DNA of 64,000 bases from Dama dama (lineage: Eukaryota; Chordata; Mammalia; Artiodactyla; Cervidae): positions 1,178,001-1,242,000 of the forward strand of contig NW_026870906.1 of NCBI RefSeq assembly GCF_033118175.1, given 5' to 3'. The translations under genes and the position numbers were made by a program. Shown here piece by piece: positions 52,626 to 63,765 of the stretch (positions are counted from its first letter, which is position 1; the number at the start of each line of letters is the position of its first letter). The notes under the pieces were generated by a model, which was given only the letters and a program-made list of their open reading frames with translations, made no database searches and was not told the origin of the DNA.

Positions 52626-53420
52626 TTTCCACAAGCACCTCAAGAGGAGCCTTCTCTCAGCTACAGGTATGTGAGAGGGACCCTTAGTTTGTGGCCTCAA
52701 GTGGAATGGACACCGAGATGCTCTGACTCGAAGTAAGGACGGATATCCCTGCAGTGAATTGAAAGCAGGCCCGTCTTGCATCTCGCAAGATGAAGGGATG
52801 TCTGAATCCCCTGTGGAGACCACAGAGAAAGACCTAATTCTCTGCCTCATCGCGACCTGAGGCCTTACATCCTTTGAAAAATCGAGAGGTCCGCGGAGAT
52901 CAATGCTTCCAAAAGAGACGATGCCTGACTCTTCTTGAAAATGGATAGGAGTCCCAGGATCCCTGTGGCACGTGGAAAGGGACCCTGGGTCTCCCGCCTC
53001 ACGTGGAGACACGTCCCAATTGCCATGCCAAGACTCGAGGAGAATCCCGAGGTGTCCCTCGCACCTAGGCAGGAGTCCTGACGTCGCTGAACAAACAGGT
53101 GTCTCGAAGGGCCTCCCCGTCGTTACTCGAGAATATACCCCAGGTTCCGACCGCAACTCGAGAAAAACCATGAGACTACCCCCTCGCCGCGAGATGAGGC
53201 CCGATTCCCCTGGACTGTGTGCAGAGCAATTCCGTGTTCCACATCAAACGTGAAAGGAGCCTTGATTTCCTTGATGGCACTCCAGAGAAAACCCAAGATC
53301 ACTGTCTCAAGTCTAGAGGGATCCTGAGGTCACTGGAGCAACACGAAAGGGCTCCGTGGACCCCAAATCAACTCGAGATGAGAGCTTAGTCCCTGGCATC
53401 GACTCAAGAGGAATACCGAA
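52626..53420 (-). repeat. Satellite B unit 2
   Basis: A 795-bp unit of the left subfamily (GAAGTAAGG, GAGAAAACCC, AATTGCCATGCC). Private changes include AAGAGGAGCCTTCTC and GAAAGCAGGCCCG. The minus-strand frame is open for 217 codons only. Confidence 0.9.
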
Positions 53421-54216
53421 TTTCCACAAGCATCTCACGAGGAGGCTTCTCTCAGCTACAGGTATGTGAGAGGGACCCTGAGTTTGTGGCCTCAAGTGGA
53501 ATGGACACCGAGATGCTCTGACTCGAAGTAAGGCCGGATATCCCTGCAGTGAATTGAATGCAGGCTCGTCTTGCATCTCCCAAGACGAAGGGATGTCTGA
53601 ATCCCCTGTGCAGAACACAGAGAAAGACCTAGTTCTCCGCCTCATCGAGACCGGAGGCCTCACATCCTTTGAAAACTCGAGAGGTCCGCGGAGATCAATG
53701 CTTCCAACGGAGACGATGCCTGACTCTTCTTGAAAACGGATAGGAGTCCCAGGATCCCTGTGGCACGTGGAAAGGGACCCTGGGTCTCCCGCCTCACGTG
53801 GAGACACGTCCCAATTGCCATGCCAAGACTCGAGGAGAATCCCGAGGTGTCCCTCGCACCTAGGCAGGAGTCCTGACGTCGCTGAACAAACACGTATCTG
53901 GAAGGGCCCTCCCCTTCTTAACTCGAGAATATAACCCAGGTTCCGGCCGCAACTTGAGAAAAACCATGAGACAACCCCCTTGCCGCGAGATGAGGCCCGA
54001 TTCCCCTGCACTGCGTGCAGAGCAATTCCGTGTTCCACATCAAACTTGAAAGGAGCCTTGATTTCCTTGATGGCACTCCTGAGAAAACCCAAGATCACTG
54101 TCTCAAGTCTAGAGGGATCCTGAGGTAACTGGAGCAACACGAAAGGGCTCCATAAACCCCAAATCAACTCGAGATGAGAGCTTAGTCCCTGGCTTCGACT
54201 CAAGAGGAATACCAAC
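53421..54216 (-). repeat. Satellite B unit 3
   Basis: A 796-bp unit of the left subfamily with CATCTCACGAGGAGG for CACCTCAAGAGGAGG and GTGCAGAACACAG for GTGGAGACCACAG. It contains most of the longest open frame in the array (300 codons, minus strand, 53,313-54,215), which begins in the adjacent phase and is not taken as coding. Confidence 0.9.
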
Positions 54217-55012
54217 TTTCCACAAGCACCTCAAGAGGAGGCTTCTCTCAGTTACAGGTATGTGAGAGGGACCCTGAGTTTGTGGCCTCAAGTGGAATGG
54301 ACACCGAGATGCTCTGACTCGAAATAAGGCCGGATATCCCTGCAGTGAATTGAATGCAGGTTCGTCTTGCATCTCCCAAGACGAAGGGATGTCTGAATCC
54401 CCTGTGGAGGCCACAGAGAAAGACCTAGTTCTCCGCCTCATCGCGACCAGAGGCCTCACATCCTTAGAGAACTCGAGAGGTCCGCGGAGATCAATGCTTC
54501 CAAAGGAGACGATGCCTGACTCCTCTTAAAAATGGATAGGAGTCCCAGGATCCCTGTGGCACGTGGAAAGGGACCCTGGGTCTCCCGTCTCACGTGGAGA
54601 CGCATCCCAATTGCCATTCCAAGACTCGAGGAGAATCCCGAGTTGTCCCTTGCACCTAGGCAGGAGTCCTGACGTCGCTGAACAAACACATGTCTGGAAG
54701 GGCCCTCCCCATCGTAACTCGAGAATATACCCCAGGTTCCGGCCGCAACTCGAGAAAAACCATGAGATTTCCCCCTCGCCACAAGATGAGGCCCGATTCC
54801 CCTGCACTGCGTGCAGAGCAATTCCGTGTTCCACAGCAAACGTGAAAGGAGCATTGATTTACTTGATGGCACTCCAGAGAAAACCCAAGATCACTGTCTC
54901 AAGTCTAGAGCGATCCTGATGTTACTGGAGCAACACGAAAGGGCTCCGTGGACCCCAAATCATCTCGAGATGAGAGCTTAGTCCCTGGCTTTGACTCAAG
55001 AGGAATACCAAC
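54217..55012 (-). repeat. Satellite B unit 4
   Basis: A 796-bp left-subfamily unit. CAGTTACAGG and TCTTAAAAATGG are private. The latter puts a stop in the minus-strand frame, splitting it into 102- and 116-138-codon pieces. Confidence 0.9.
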
Positions 55013-55807
55013 TTTCCACAAGCACCTCAAGAGGAGGCTTCTCTCAGCTAAACGTATGTGAGAGGGACCCTGAGTTTGTGGCCTCAAGTGGAATGGACAC
55101 CGAGATTCTCTGACTCGAAGTAAGGCCGGATATCCCTGCAGTGAATTGAATGCAGGATCGTCTTGCATCTCCCAAGACGAAGGGATGTCTGAATCCCCTG
55201 TGCAGACCACAGAGAAAGTCCTAGTTTTCCGCCTCATCGCGACCGGAGGCCTCACATCCTTTGAAAACTCGAGAGGTCCGCGGAGATCAATGCTTCCAAA
55301 GGAGACGATGGCTGACTCCTGTTGAAAATGGATAGGAGTCCCAGGAACCCTGAGGCACGTGGAAAGGGACCCTGGGTCTCCCGCCTTACGTGGAGCCGCG
55401 TCCCAATTGCCATGCCAAGACTCGAGGAGAATCCCGAGGTGTCCCTCGCACCTAGGCAGGAGTCCTGACGTCGCTGAACAAACACGTGTCTGGAAGGGCC
55501 CTGCCCGTCGTAACTCGAGAATATACCCCAGGTTACCGCCTCAACTCGAGAAAAACCATGAGACTTCCCCCTCGCCGCGAGATGAGGCCCGATTCCCTGC
55601 CTTGCGTGCAGAGCAATTCCGTGTTCCATATCAAACATGATAGGAGCCTTGATTTCCTTGATGGCACTCCAGAGAAAACCCAAGTTCACTGTCTCAAGTC
55701 TAGAGGGATGCTGAGGTAACTGGAGCAACACGAAAGGGCTCCGTGGACCCCAAATCAACTCGAGATGAGATCTTAGTCCCTGGCTTCGACTCAAGAGGAA
55801 TACGAAC
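55013..55807 (-). repeat. Satellite B unit 5
   Basis: A 795-bp left-subfamily unit. CAGCTAAACGTATG replaces CAGCTACAGGTATG, and one base is missing in GATTCCCTGCC (near 55,593), which shifts the minus-strand frame. Confidence 0.9.
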
Positions 55808-56603
55808 TTTCCACAAGCACCTCAAGAGGAGGCTTCTCTCAGCTACAGGTATGTGAGAGGAACCCTGAGTTTGTGGCCTCAAATGCAATGGACACCGAGA
55901 TGCTCTAACTCGAAGTAAGGCCGGATATCCCTGCAGTGAATTGAATGCAGGCTCGTCTTGCATCTCCCAAGACGAAGGGCGGTCTGAATCCCCTGTGGAG
56001 ACCACAGAGAAAGACCTAGTCCTCCGCCTCATCGCGAGCGGAGGCCTCACATCCTTTGAAAACTCGAGAGGTCTGCGGAGATCAATGCTTCCAAAGGAGA
56101 CGATGCCTGACTCCTCTTGAAAATGGATAGGAGTCCCAGGATCCCTGTGGCACGTGGAAAGGGACCCTGGGTCTCCCGCCTCAAGTGGAGACGCGTCCCA
56201 ATTGCCATGCCAAGACTCGAGGAGAATCCCTAGGTGTCCCTCGCCCCTAGGCAGGAGTCCTGAGGTCGCTGAACAAACATGTGTCTGGAAGGGCCTTCCC
56301 CGTTGTAACTCGAGAATATACCGCAGGTTCCGGCCGCCACTCGAGAAAAACCATGAGACTTCCCTCTCAACGCGAGATGAGGCCCAATTCCCCTGCACTG
56401 TGTGCAGAGCAATTCCGTGTTCCACATCAAACGTGAAAGGAGCCTTGATTTCCTTGATGGCACTCCAGAGAAAACCCAAGATCACTGTCTCAAGTCTAGA
56501 GGGATCCTGAGGTCACTGGAGCAACAGGAAAGGGCTCCGTGGACCCCAAATCAACTCGAGATGAGAGCTTAGTCCCTGGCTTCGACTCAAGAGGAATGCC
56601 AAC
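55808..56603 (-). repeat. Satellite B unit 6
   Basis: A 796-bp left-subfamily unit with GAGAGGAACCCTG, GCTCTAACTCG and CTCAAATGCAATGG, the last shared in part with unit 1. The minus-strand frame is open across nearly the whole unit. Confidence 0.9.
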
Positions 56604-57399
56604 TTTCCACAAGCACCTCAAGAGGAGGCTTCTCTCAGCTACAGGTATGTGAGAGGGACCCTGAGTTTGTGGCCTCAAGTGGAATGGACACCGAGATGCT
56701 CTGACTCGAAGTAAGGCCGGATATCCCTGCAGTGAATTGAATGCAGGCTCGTCTTGCATCTCCCAAGACGAAGGAATGTCTGAATCCCCTGTGGAAACCA
56801 CAGATAAAGACCTAGTTCTCCGCCTCATCGCGACCGGAGGCCTCACATCCTTTGAAAACTCGAGAGGTCCGCGGAGATCAATGCTTCCAAAGGAGACGAT
56901 GCCTGACTCCTCTTGAAAATGGATAGGAGTCCCCGGATCCCTGTGGCACGTGGAAAGGGACCCTGAGTCTCCCGCCTCACGTGGAGACGCGTCCCAATTG
57001 CCATGACAAGACTCGAGGAGAATCCCGATGTGTCCCTCGCACCTAGGCAGGAGTCCTGACGTCGCTGAACAAACACGTGTCTGGAAGGGCCCTCCCCGTC
57101 GTAACTCGAGAATATAACCCAGGTTCCGGCCGCAACTCGAGAAAAGCCATGAGATTTCCCCCTCGCTGCGAGTTGAGGCCCGATTCCCCTGCACTGGGGG
57201 CAGAGCAATTCCGTGTTCCACATCAAACGTGAAAGGAGCCTTGATTTCCTTAATGGCACTCCAGAGAAAACCCAAGATCACTGTCTCAAGTCTAGAGGGG
57301 TCCTGAGGTCACTGGACAAACAGGAAATGGCTCCGTGGACCCCAAATCAACTCGAGATGAGAGCTTAGTCCCTGGCTTAAACTCAAGAGGAATTCCAAC
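56604..57399 (-). repeat. Satellite B unit 7
   Basis: A 796-bp left-subfamily unit. It is the last to carry GAAGTAAGGCC and the GAGAAAACCC form. The minus-strand frame is open across nearly the whole unit. Confidence 0.9.
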
Positions 57400-58195
57400 T
57401 TTCCACAAGCACCTCAAGAGGAGGCAACTCTCAGCTACAGGTATGTGAGAGGGACCCTGAGTTTGTGGCCTCAAGTCGAATGGACACCGAGATGCTCTGA
57501 CTCGAAGGAAGGCCGGATATCCCTGCAGTGAATTGAATGCAGGCTCGTCTTGCGTCTCCCACGACGAAGGGATGTCTGAATCCCCTGTGGAGACCACAGA
57601 GAAAGACCTAGTTCTCCGCCTCATTGAGACCGGAGGCCTCACGTCCTTTGAAAACTCGAGAGGTTCACGGAGATCAATTCTTCTAAAGGAGACGATGCCT
57701 GACTCCTCTTGAAAATGGATAGGAGTCCCAGGATCAATGTGGCACGTGGAAAGGGACCCTCGGTCTCCCGCATCACGTGGAGACACGTCCCAATTGCCAT
57801 GCCAAGACTCGAGGAGAATCCCGAGGTGTCCCTCGCACCTAGGCAGGAGTCCTGACGTCACTGAACAAACACGTGTCTGGAAGGGCCCTCCCCGTCGTAA
57901 CTCGAGAATATACCCCAGGTTCCGGCCGCAACTCGAGAAAAACCATGAGACTTCCCCCTCGCCACGAGTTGAGGCCCGATTCACCTGCACTGCGTGCAGA
58001 GCAATTCCGTGTTCCACATCAAACATGAAAGGAGCCTTGATTTCCTTGATGGCACTCCAGAGAACACCCAAGATCACTGTCTCAAGTCTAGAGGGATCCT
58101 GAGGTCACTGTAGCAACACGAAAGGGCTCCGTGGACCCCAAAGCAACTCGAAATGAGCGCTTCGTCCCTGGCTTTGACTCAAGAGGAATACCCAC
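57400..58195 (-). repeat. Satellite B unit 8 (mosaic between the two subfamilies)
   Basis: A 796-bp unit that mixes diagnostics. It has GAAGGAAGGCC, GAGAACACCC and TGTAGCAACACG of the right subfamily but keeps AATTGCCATGCC of the left. The right part, from about 57,976, also matches the end of unit 14 and starts the higher-order copy. Confidence 0.9.
57806..58022 (+). repeat. Seven in-phase 31-bp subrepeats inside a satellite B monomer
   Basis: Consecutive 31-base segments begin at 57,806, 57,837, 57,868, 57,899, 57,930, 57,961 and 57,992. Four of them start with closely related words: GACTCGAGGA, AACACGTGTC, AACTCGAGAA (ATATACC follows) and AACTCGAGAA (AAACC follows). The others are degenerate but keep the spacing. 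A monomer of 796 bp is 25.7 times 31, so indels have broken the phase elsewhere in the unit. Confidence 0.88.
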
Positions 58196-59225
58196 TTTCC
58201 ACAAGCACCTCAAGAGGAGGCTTCTCTCAGCTACATGTATGTGAGAGGGACCCTGAGTTTGTGGCCTCAAGTGGAATGGACACCAAGATGCTCTGACTCG
58301 AAGGAAGGCTGGATATCCCTGCAGTGAATTGAATGCAGGCTCGTCTTGCCTCTCCCACGACGAGGGATGTCTGAATCCCCTGTGGAGACCACAGAGAAAG
58401 ACCTAGTTCTCCGCCTCATTGAGACCGGAGGCCTCACATCCTTTGAAAACTCGAGAAGTCCGCGGAGATTAATTCTTCCAAAGGAGACGATGCCTGACTC
58501 CTCTTGAAAATGGATAGGAGTCCCAGGATCCCTGTCTCACGTGGAAAGGGACCCTGGGTCTCCCGCCTCACGTGGAGACGCGTCCCAATGGCCATGCCAA
58601 GACTCGAGGAGAATCCCGAGGTATCCCTCGCACCTAGGCAGGAGTCCTGACGTCGCTGAACAAACACGTGACTGGAAGGGCCCGCCCCGTCGTAACTCGA
58701 GAATATACCCCAGGTTCCGGCCACAACTCGAGAAAAACCATGAGACATCCACCTCGCCGCGAGATGAGGCCCGATTCCCCTGCACTGCGCGCAGAGCAAT
58801 GCCATGTTCCACATCAAACATGAAATGAGCCTTGATTTCCTTGATGGCACTCCAGAGAACACCGAAGATCACTGTCTCAAGTCCAGAGGGATACTGAGGT
58901 CACTGTAGCAACACAAAAGGGCTCCGTGGACCCCAAATCAACTCGACATGAGAGCTTCGTCCCTGGCTTCGACTCAAGAGCAATACCCACTTTCCACAAG
59001 CACCTCAAGAGGAGGCTTCTCTCAGCTACAGGTATGTGAGAGGGACCCTGATTTTGTGGCCTCAAGTGGAATGGACACCGAGATGCTCTGACTCGAAGGA
59101 AGGCCGGATATTGCTGCAGTGAATTGAATGCAGGCTCGTCTTGCCTCTCCCACGACGAAGGGATGTCTGAATCCCCTGTGGAGACCACAGAGAAAGACCT
59201 AGTTCTCCGCCTCATTGAGACCAGA
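57976..59225 (-). repeat. Satellite B higher-order repeat, left copy of a 4,775-bp-spaced pair
   Basis: About 1,250 bases match 62,751-64,000 with one difference seen by eye, while neighbouring monomers within each region differ at many positions. The spacing of 4,775 is six monomers less one base. The left edge is placed just before GAGGCCCGATTCACCTGC, which is shared. Further left, AATTGCCATGCC versus AATGGCCATGCC and CACGTCCC versus CGCCTCCC separate the copies. Confidence 0.88.
58196..58990 (-). repeat. Satellite B unit 9 (equals unit 15)
   Basis: A 795-bp unit, short because GACGAGGGATG replaces GACGAAGGGATG. It carries GATTAATTCTTCC and GAAGTCCGCGG. Unit 15, 4,775 bp away, shares all of this. 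I noted one difference: G at 58,684 versus T at 63,459. Confidence 0.93.
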
Positions 59226-59786
59226 GGCCTCACATCCTTTGAAAACTCGAGAAGTCCGCGGAGATTAATTCTTCCAAAGGAGACGATGCCTGACTCCTCT
59301 TGAAAATGGATAGGAGTCCCAGGATCAATGTGGCACGTGAAAAGGGACCCTGGGTCTCCCGCCTCACGTGGAGACGCGTCCCAATGGCCATGCCAAGACT
59401 CGAGGAGAATCCCGAGGTATCCCTCGCACCTAGGCAGGAGTCCTGACGTCGCTGAACAAACACGTGTCTGGAAGGGCCCTCCCCGTCGTAACTCGAGAAT
59501 ATACCCCAGGTTCCGGCCGCAACTCGAGTAAAACCATGAGACATCCCCCTCGCCGCGAGACGAGGCCCGATTCCCCTGCACCGCGCGCAGAGCAATGCCA
59601 TGTTCCACATCAAACATGAAAGGAGCCTTGATTTCCTTGATGGCACTCCAGAGAACACCCAAGATCACTGTCTGAAGTCTGGAGGGATCCTGAGGTCACT
59701 GTAGCAACACGAAAGGGCTCCGTGGACCCCAAATCAACGCGAGATGAGAGCTTCGTCCCAGGCTTCGACTCAAGAGGAATACCCAC
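58991..59786 (-). repeat. Satellite B unit 10 (equals unit 16)
   Basis: A 796-bp unit with CCTGATTTTGTGGCC, GATATTGCTGCAG and GACCAGAGGCC. The part visible in unit 16 is identical as far as I compared it. Confidence 0.92.
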
Positions 59787-60582
59787 TTTCCACAAGCACC
59801 TCAAGAGGAGGCTTCTCTCAGCTACAGGTATGTGAGAGGGACCCTGAGTTTGTGGCCTCAAGTGAAATGGACACCGAGATGCTCTGACTCGAAGGAAGGC
59901 CGGATATTGCTGCAGTGAATTGAATGCAGGCTCGTCTTGCCTCTCCCACGACGAAGGGATGTCTGAATGCCCTCTGGAAACCACAGAGAAAGACCTAGTT
60001 TTCCGCCTCATCGCGACCGGAGGCCTCACGTCCTTTGAAAACTCGAGAGGTCCGCGGAGATCAATGCTTTCAAAGGAGACGATGCCTGACTCCTCTTGAA
60101 AATGGATAGAAGTCCCAGGATCCCTGTGGCACGTGGAAAGGGACCCTGGGTCTCCCGCCTCACGTGGAGACGCGTCCCAATGGCCATGCCAAGACTCGAG
60201 GAGAATCCCGAGGTGTCCCTCGCACCTAGGCAGGAGCCCTGACGTCGCTGAACAAACACGTGTCTGGAAGGGCCCTCCCCGTCGTAACTCGAGAATATAC
60301 ACCAGGTTCCGGCCGCAACTCGAGAAAAACCATGAGACTTCCCCCTCGCCGCGAGTTGAGGTCCGATTCCCCTGCGCTGCGTGCAGAGCAATTCCGTGAT
60401 CCACATCAAACTTGAAAGGAGCCTTGATTTCCTTGATGACACTCCAGAGAACACCCAAGATCACTGTCTCAAGTCCAGAGGGATCCTAAGGTAACTGTCG
60501 CAACACGAAAGGGCTCTGTGGACCCCAAATCAACTCGAGATGAGAGCTTCGTCCATGGCTTCGAGTCAAGATTAATACCCAC
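59787..60582 (-). repeat. Satellite B unit 11
   Basis: A 796-bp right-subfamily unit of the type GAATGCCCTCTGGAAACC with ATGCTTTCAAAGG, shared with units 12 and 14. GATATTGCTGCAG is shared with unit 10. Confidence 0.9.
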
Positions 60583-61378
60583 TTTCCACAAGCACCTCAA
60601 AAGGAGGCTTCTGTCAGCTACAGGTATGTGAGAGGGACCCTGAGTTTGTGGCCTCAAGTGGAATGGACACCGAGATGCTCTGACTCGAAGGAAGGCCGGA
60701 TATCCCTGCAGTGAATTGAATGCAGGCTCGTCTTGCCTCTCCGACGACGAAGGGATGTCTGAATGCCCTCTGGAAACCACAGAGAAAGACGTAGTTCTCC
60801 GCCTAATCGCGACCGGAGGCCTGACGTCCTTTGAAAACTCGAGAGGTCCGCGGAGATCAATGCTTTCAAAGGAGACGATGCCTGACTCCTCTTGAAAATG
60901 GATAGGAGTCCCAGGATCCCTGTGGCACGTGGAAAGGGACACTGGGTCTCTCACCTCACGTGGAGACGCGTCCCAATGGCCATGCCAAGACTCGAGGAGA
61001 ATCCCGAGGTGTCCCTCGCACCTAGGCAGGAGTCCTGACGTCGCTGAACAAAAATGTGTCTGGAAGGGCCCTCCCCGTCGTAACTCGAGAATATACCCCA
61101 GGTTCCGGCCGCAACTCGAGAAAAACCATGAGACTTCCCCCTCAACGCGAGATGAGGCCCGATTACCCTGCACTGCATGCAGAGCAATTCCGTGTTCCAC
61201 ATCAAACATGAAAGGAGCCTTGATTTCCTTGATGGCACTCCAGAGAACACCCAAGATCACTGTCTCAAGTCCAGAGGGATACTGAGGTCACTGTAGCAAC
61301 ACGAAAGGGCTCCGTGGACCCCAAATCAACTCGAGATGAGAGCTTCGTCCCTGGCTTCGACTCAAGAGCAATACCCAC
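60583..61378 (-). repeat. Satellite B unit 12
   Basis: A 796-bp unit of the unit 11/14 type. Private changes include AAAAGGAGGCTTCTGTCAG, GGTCTCTCACCTCACG and AACAAAAATGTGTCTGG. Confidence 0.9.
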
Positions 61379-62174
61379 TTTCCACAAGCACCTCAAGAGG
61401 AGGCTTCTCTCAGCTACAGGTATGTGAGAGGGACCCTGAGTTTGTGGCCTCAAGTGGAATGGACACCGAGATGCTCTGACTCGAAGGAAGGCCGGATATC
61501 CCTGCAGTGAATTGAATGCGGGCTCGTCTTGCCTCTCCCACGACGAAGGGATGTCTGAATTCCCTGTGGAGACCACAGAGAAAGACCTAGTCCTCCGCCT
61601 CATCGCGACCGGAGGCCTCACGTACTTTGAAAACTCGAGAGGTCCGCGGAGATCAATGCTTCCAAAGGAGACGATGCCTGACTCCTCTTGAAACTGGATA
61701 GGAGTCCCAGGATCCCTGTGGCACGTGGAAAGGGACCCTGGGGTTCCCGCCTCACGTGGAGACGCGTCCCAATGGCCATGCCAAGACTCGAGGAGAATCC
61801 CGAGGTGTCCTTCGCACCTAGGCAGGAGTCCTGACGTCGCTGAAAAAAGACGTGTCTGGAAGGGCCCTCCCCGTCGTAACTCGAGAATATACCCCAGGTT
61901 CCTGCCGCAACTCGAGAAAAACCATGAGAAATCCCCCTCGCCGCGAGATGAGGCCCTATTCCCCTGCACTGCGTGCAGAGCAATTCCGTGTTCCACATCA
62001 AACATGAAAGGAGCCTTGATTTCCTTGATGGCACTCCAGAGAACACCCAAGATCACTGTTTCAAGTCCAGAGGGATACTGAGGTCACTGTAGCAACACGA
62101 GAGGGCTCCGTGGACCCCAAATCAACTCGAGATGAGAGCTTTGTCCCTGGCTTCGACTCAAGAGGAATACCCAG
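61379..62174 (-). repeat. Satellite B unit 13
   Basis: A 796-bp right-subfamily unit distinct from units 11, 12 and 14: it has GAATTCCCTGTGGAGACC and ATGCTTCCAAAGG. GGGGTTCCCGCC and TGAAAAAAGACGTG are private. Confidence 0.9.
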
Positions 62175-62970
62175 TTTCCACAAGCACCTCAAGAGGAGGC
62201 TTCTCTCAGCTACAGGTATGTGAGAGGGACCCTGAGTTTGTGGCCTAAAGTGAAATGGACACCGAGATGCTCTGACTCGAAGGAAGGCCGGATATCCCTG
62301 CAGTGAATTGAATGCAGGCTCGTCTTGCCGCTCCCACGACGAAGGGATGTCTGAATGCCCTCTGGAAACCACAGAGAAAGACCTAGTTTTCCGCCTCATC
62401 GCGACCGGAGGCCTGACGTCCTTTGAAAACTCGAGAGGTCCGCGGAGATCAATGCTTTCAAAGGAGACGATGCCTGACTCCTCTTGAAAATGGATAGGAG
62501 TCCCAGGATCCCTGTGGCACGTGGAAAGGGACCCTGGGTCTCCCGCCTCACGTGGAGACGCCTCCCAATGGCCATGCCAAGACTCGAGGAGAATCCCGAG
62601 GTGTCCCTCGCACCTAGGCAGGAGTCCTGACTTCGCTGAACAAACACGTGTCTGGAAGGGCCCTCCCCATCGTAACTCGAGAATATACCCCAGGTTCCGG
62701 CCGCAACTCGAGAAAAACCATGAGACTTCCCCCTCGCCGCGAGTTTAGGCCCGATTCACCTGCACTGCGTGCAGAGCAATTCCGTGTTCCACATCAAACA
62801 TGAAAGGAGCCTTGATTTCCTTGATGGCACTCCAGAGAACACCCAAGATCACTGTCTCAAGTCTAGAGGGATCCTGAGGTCACTGTAGCAACACGAAAGG
62901 GCTCCGTGGACCCCAAAGCAACTCGAAATGAGCGCTTCGTCCCTGGCTTTGACTCAAGAGGAATACCCAC
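62175..62970 (-). repeat. Satellite B unit 14
   Basis: A 796-bp unit of the unit 11/12 type up to about 62,750, then matching the end of unit 8. The switch marks the left edge of the second higher-order copy. GCGAGTTTAGGCC adds a stop to the minus-strand frame. Confidence 0.9.
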
Positions 62971-63765
62971 TTTCCACAAGCACCTCAAGAGGAGGCTTCT
63001 CTCAGCTACATGTATGTGAGAGGGACCCTGAGTTTGTGGCCTCAAGTGGAATGGACACCAAGATGCTCTGACTCGAAGGAAGGCTGGATATCCCTGCAGT
63101 GAATTGAATGCAGGCTCGTCTTGCCTCTCCCACGACGAGGGATGTCTGAATCCCCTGTGGAGACCACAGAGAAAGACCTAGTTCTCCGCCTCATTGAGAC
63201 CGGAGGCCTCACATCCTTTGAAAACTCGAGAAGTCCGCGGAGATTAATTCTTCCAAAGGAGACGATGCCTGACTCCTCTTGAAAATGGATAGGAGTCCCA
63301 GGATCCCTGTCTCACGTGGAAAGGGACCCTGGGTCTCCCGCCTCACGTGGAGACGCGTCCCAATGGCCATGCCAAGACTCGAGGAGAATCCCGAGGTATC
63401 CCTCGCACCTAGGCAGGAGTCCTGACGTCGCTGAACAAACACGTGACTGGAAGGGCCCTCCCCGTCGTAACTCGAGAATATACCCCAGGTTCCGGCCACA
63501 ACTCGAGAAAAACCATGAGACATCCACCTCGCCGCGAGATGAGGCCCGATTCCCCTGCACTGCGCGCAGAGCAATGCCATGTTCCACATCAAACATGAAA
63601 TGAGCCTTGATTTCCTTGATGGCACTCCAGAGAACACCGAAGATCACTGTCTCAAGTCCAGAGGGATACTGAGGTCACTGTAGCAACACAAAAGGGCTCC
63701 GTGGACCCCAAATCAACTCGACATGAGAGCTTCGTCCCTGGCTTCGACTCAAGAGCAATACCCAC
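62971..63765 (-). repeat. Satellite B unit 15 (equals unit 9)
   Basis: A 795-bp unit with the same one-base loss (GACGAGGGATG) and the same private bases as unit 9, a shared derived state that excludes independent origin. Confidence 0.93.

Noticed and set aside
53313..54215. A 300-codon minus-strand open frame in satellite B as a gene
   Set aside because: It spans more than one monomer, lies in a tandem array where the same frame is broken in about half of the units, and comparable frames start at GTG. I see no domain, and no promoter or splice context is evident.
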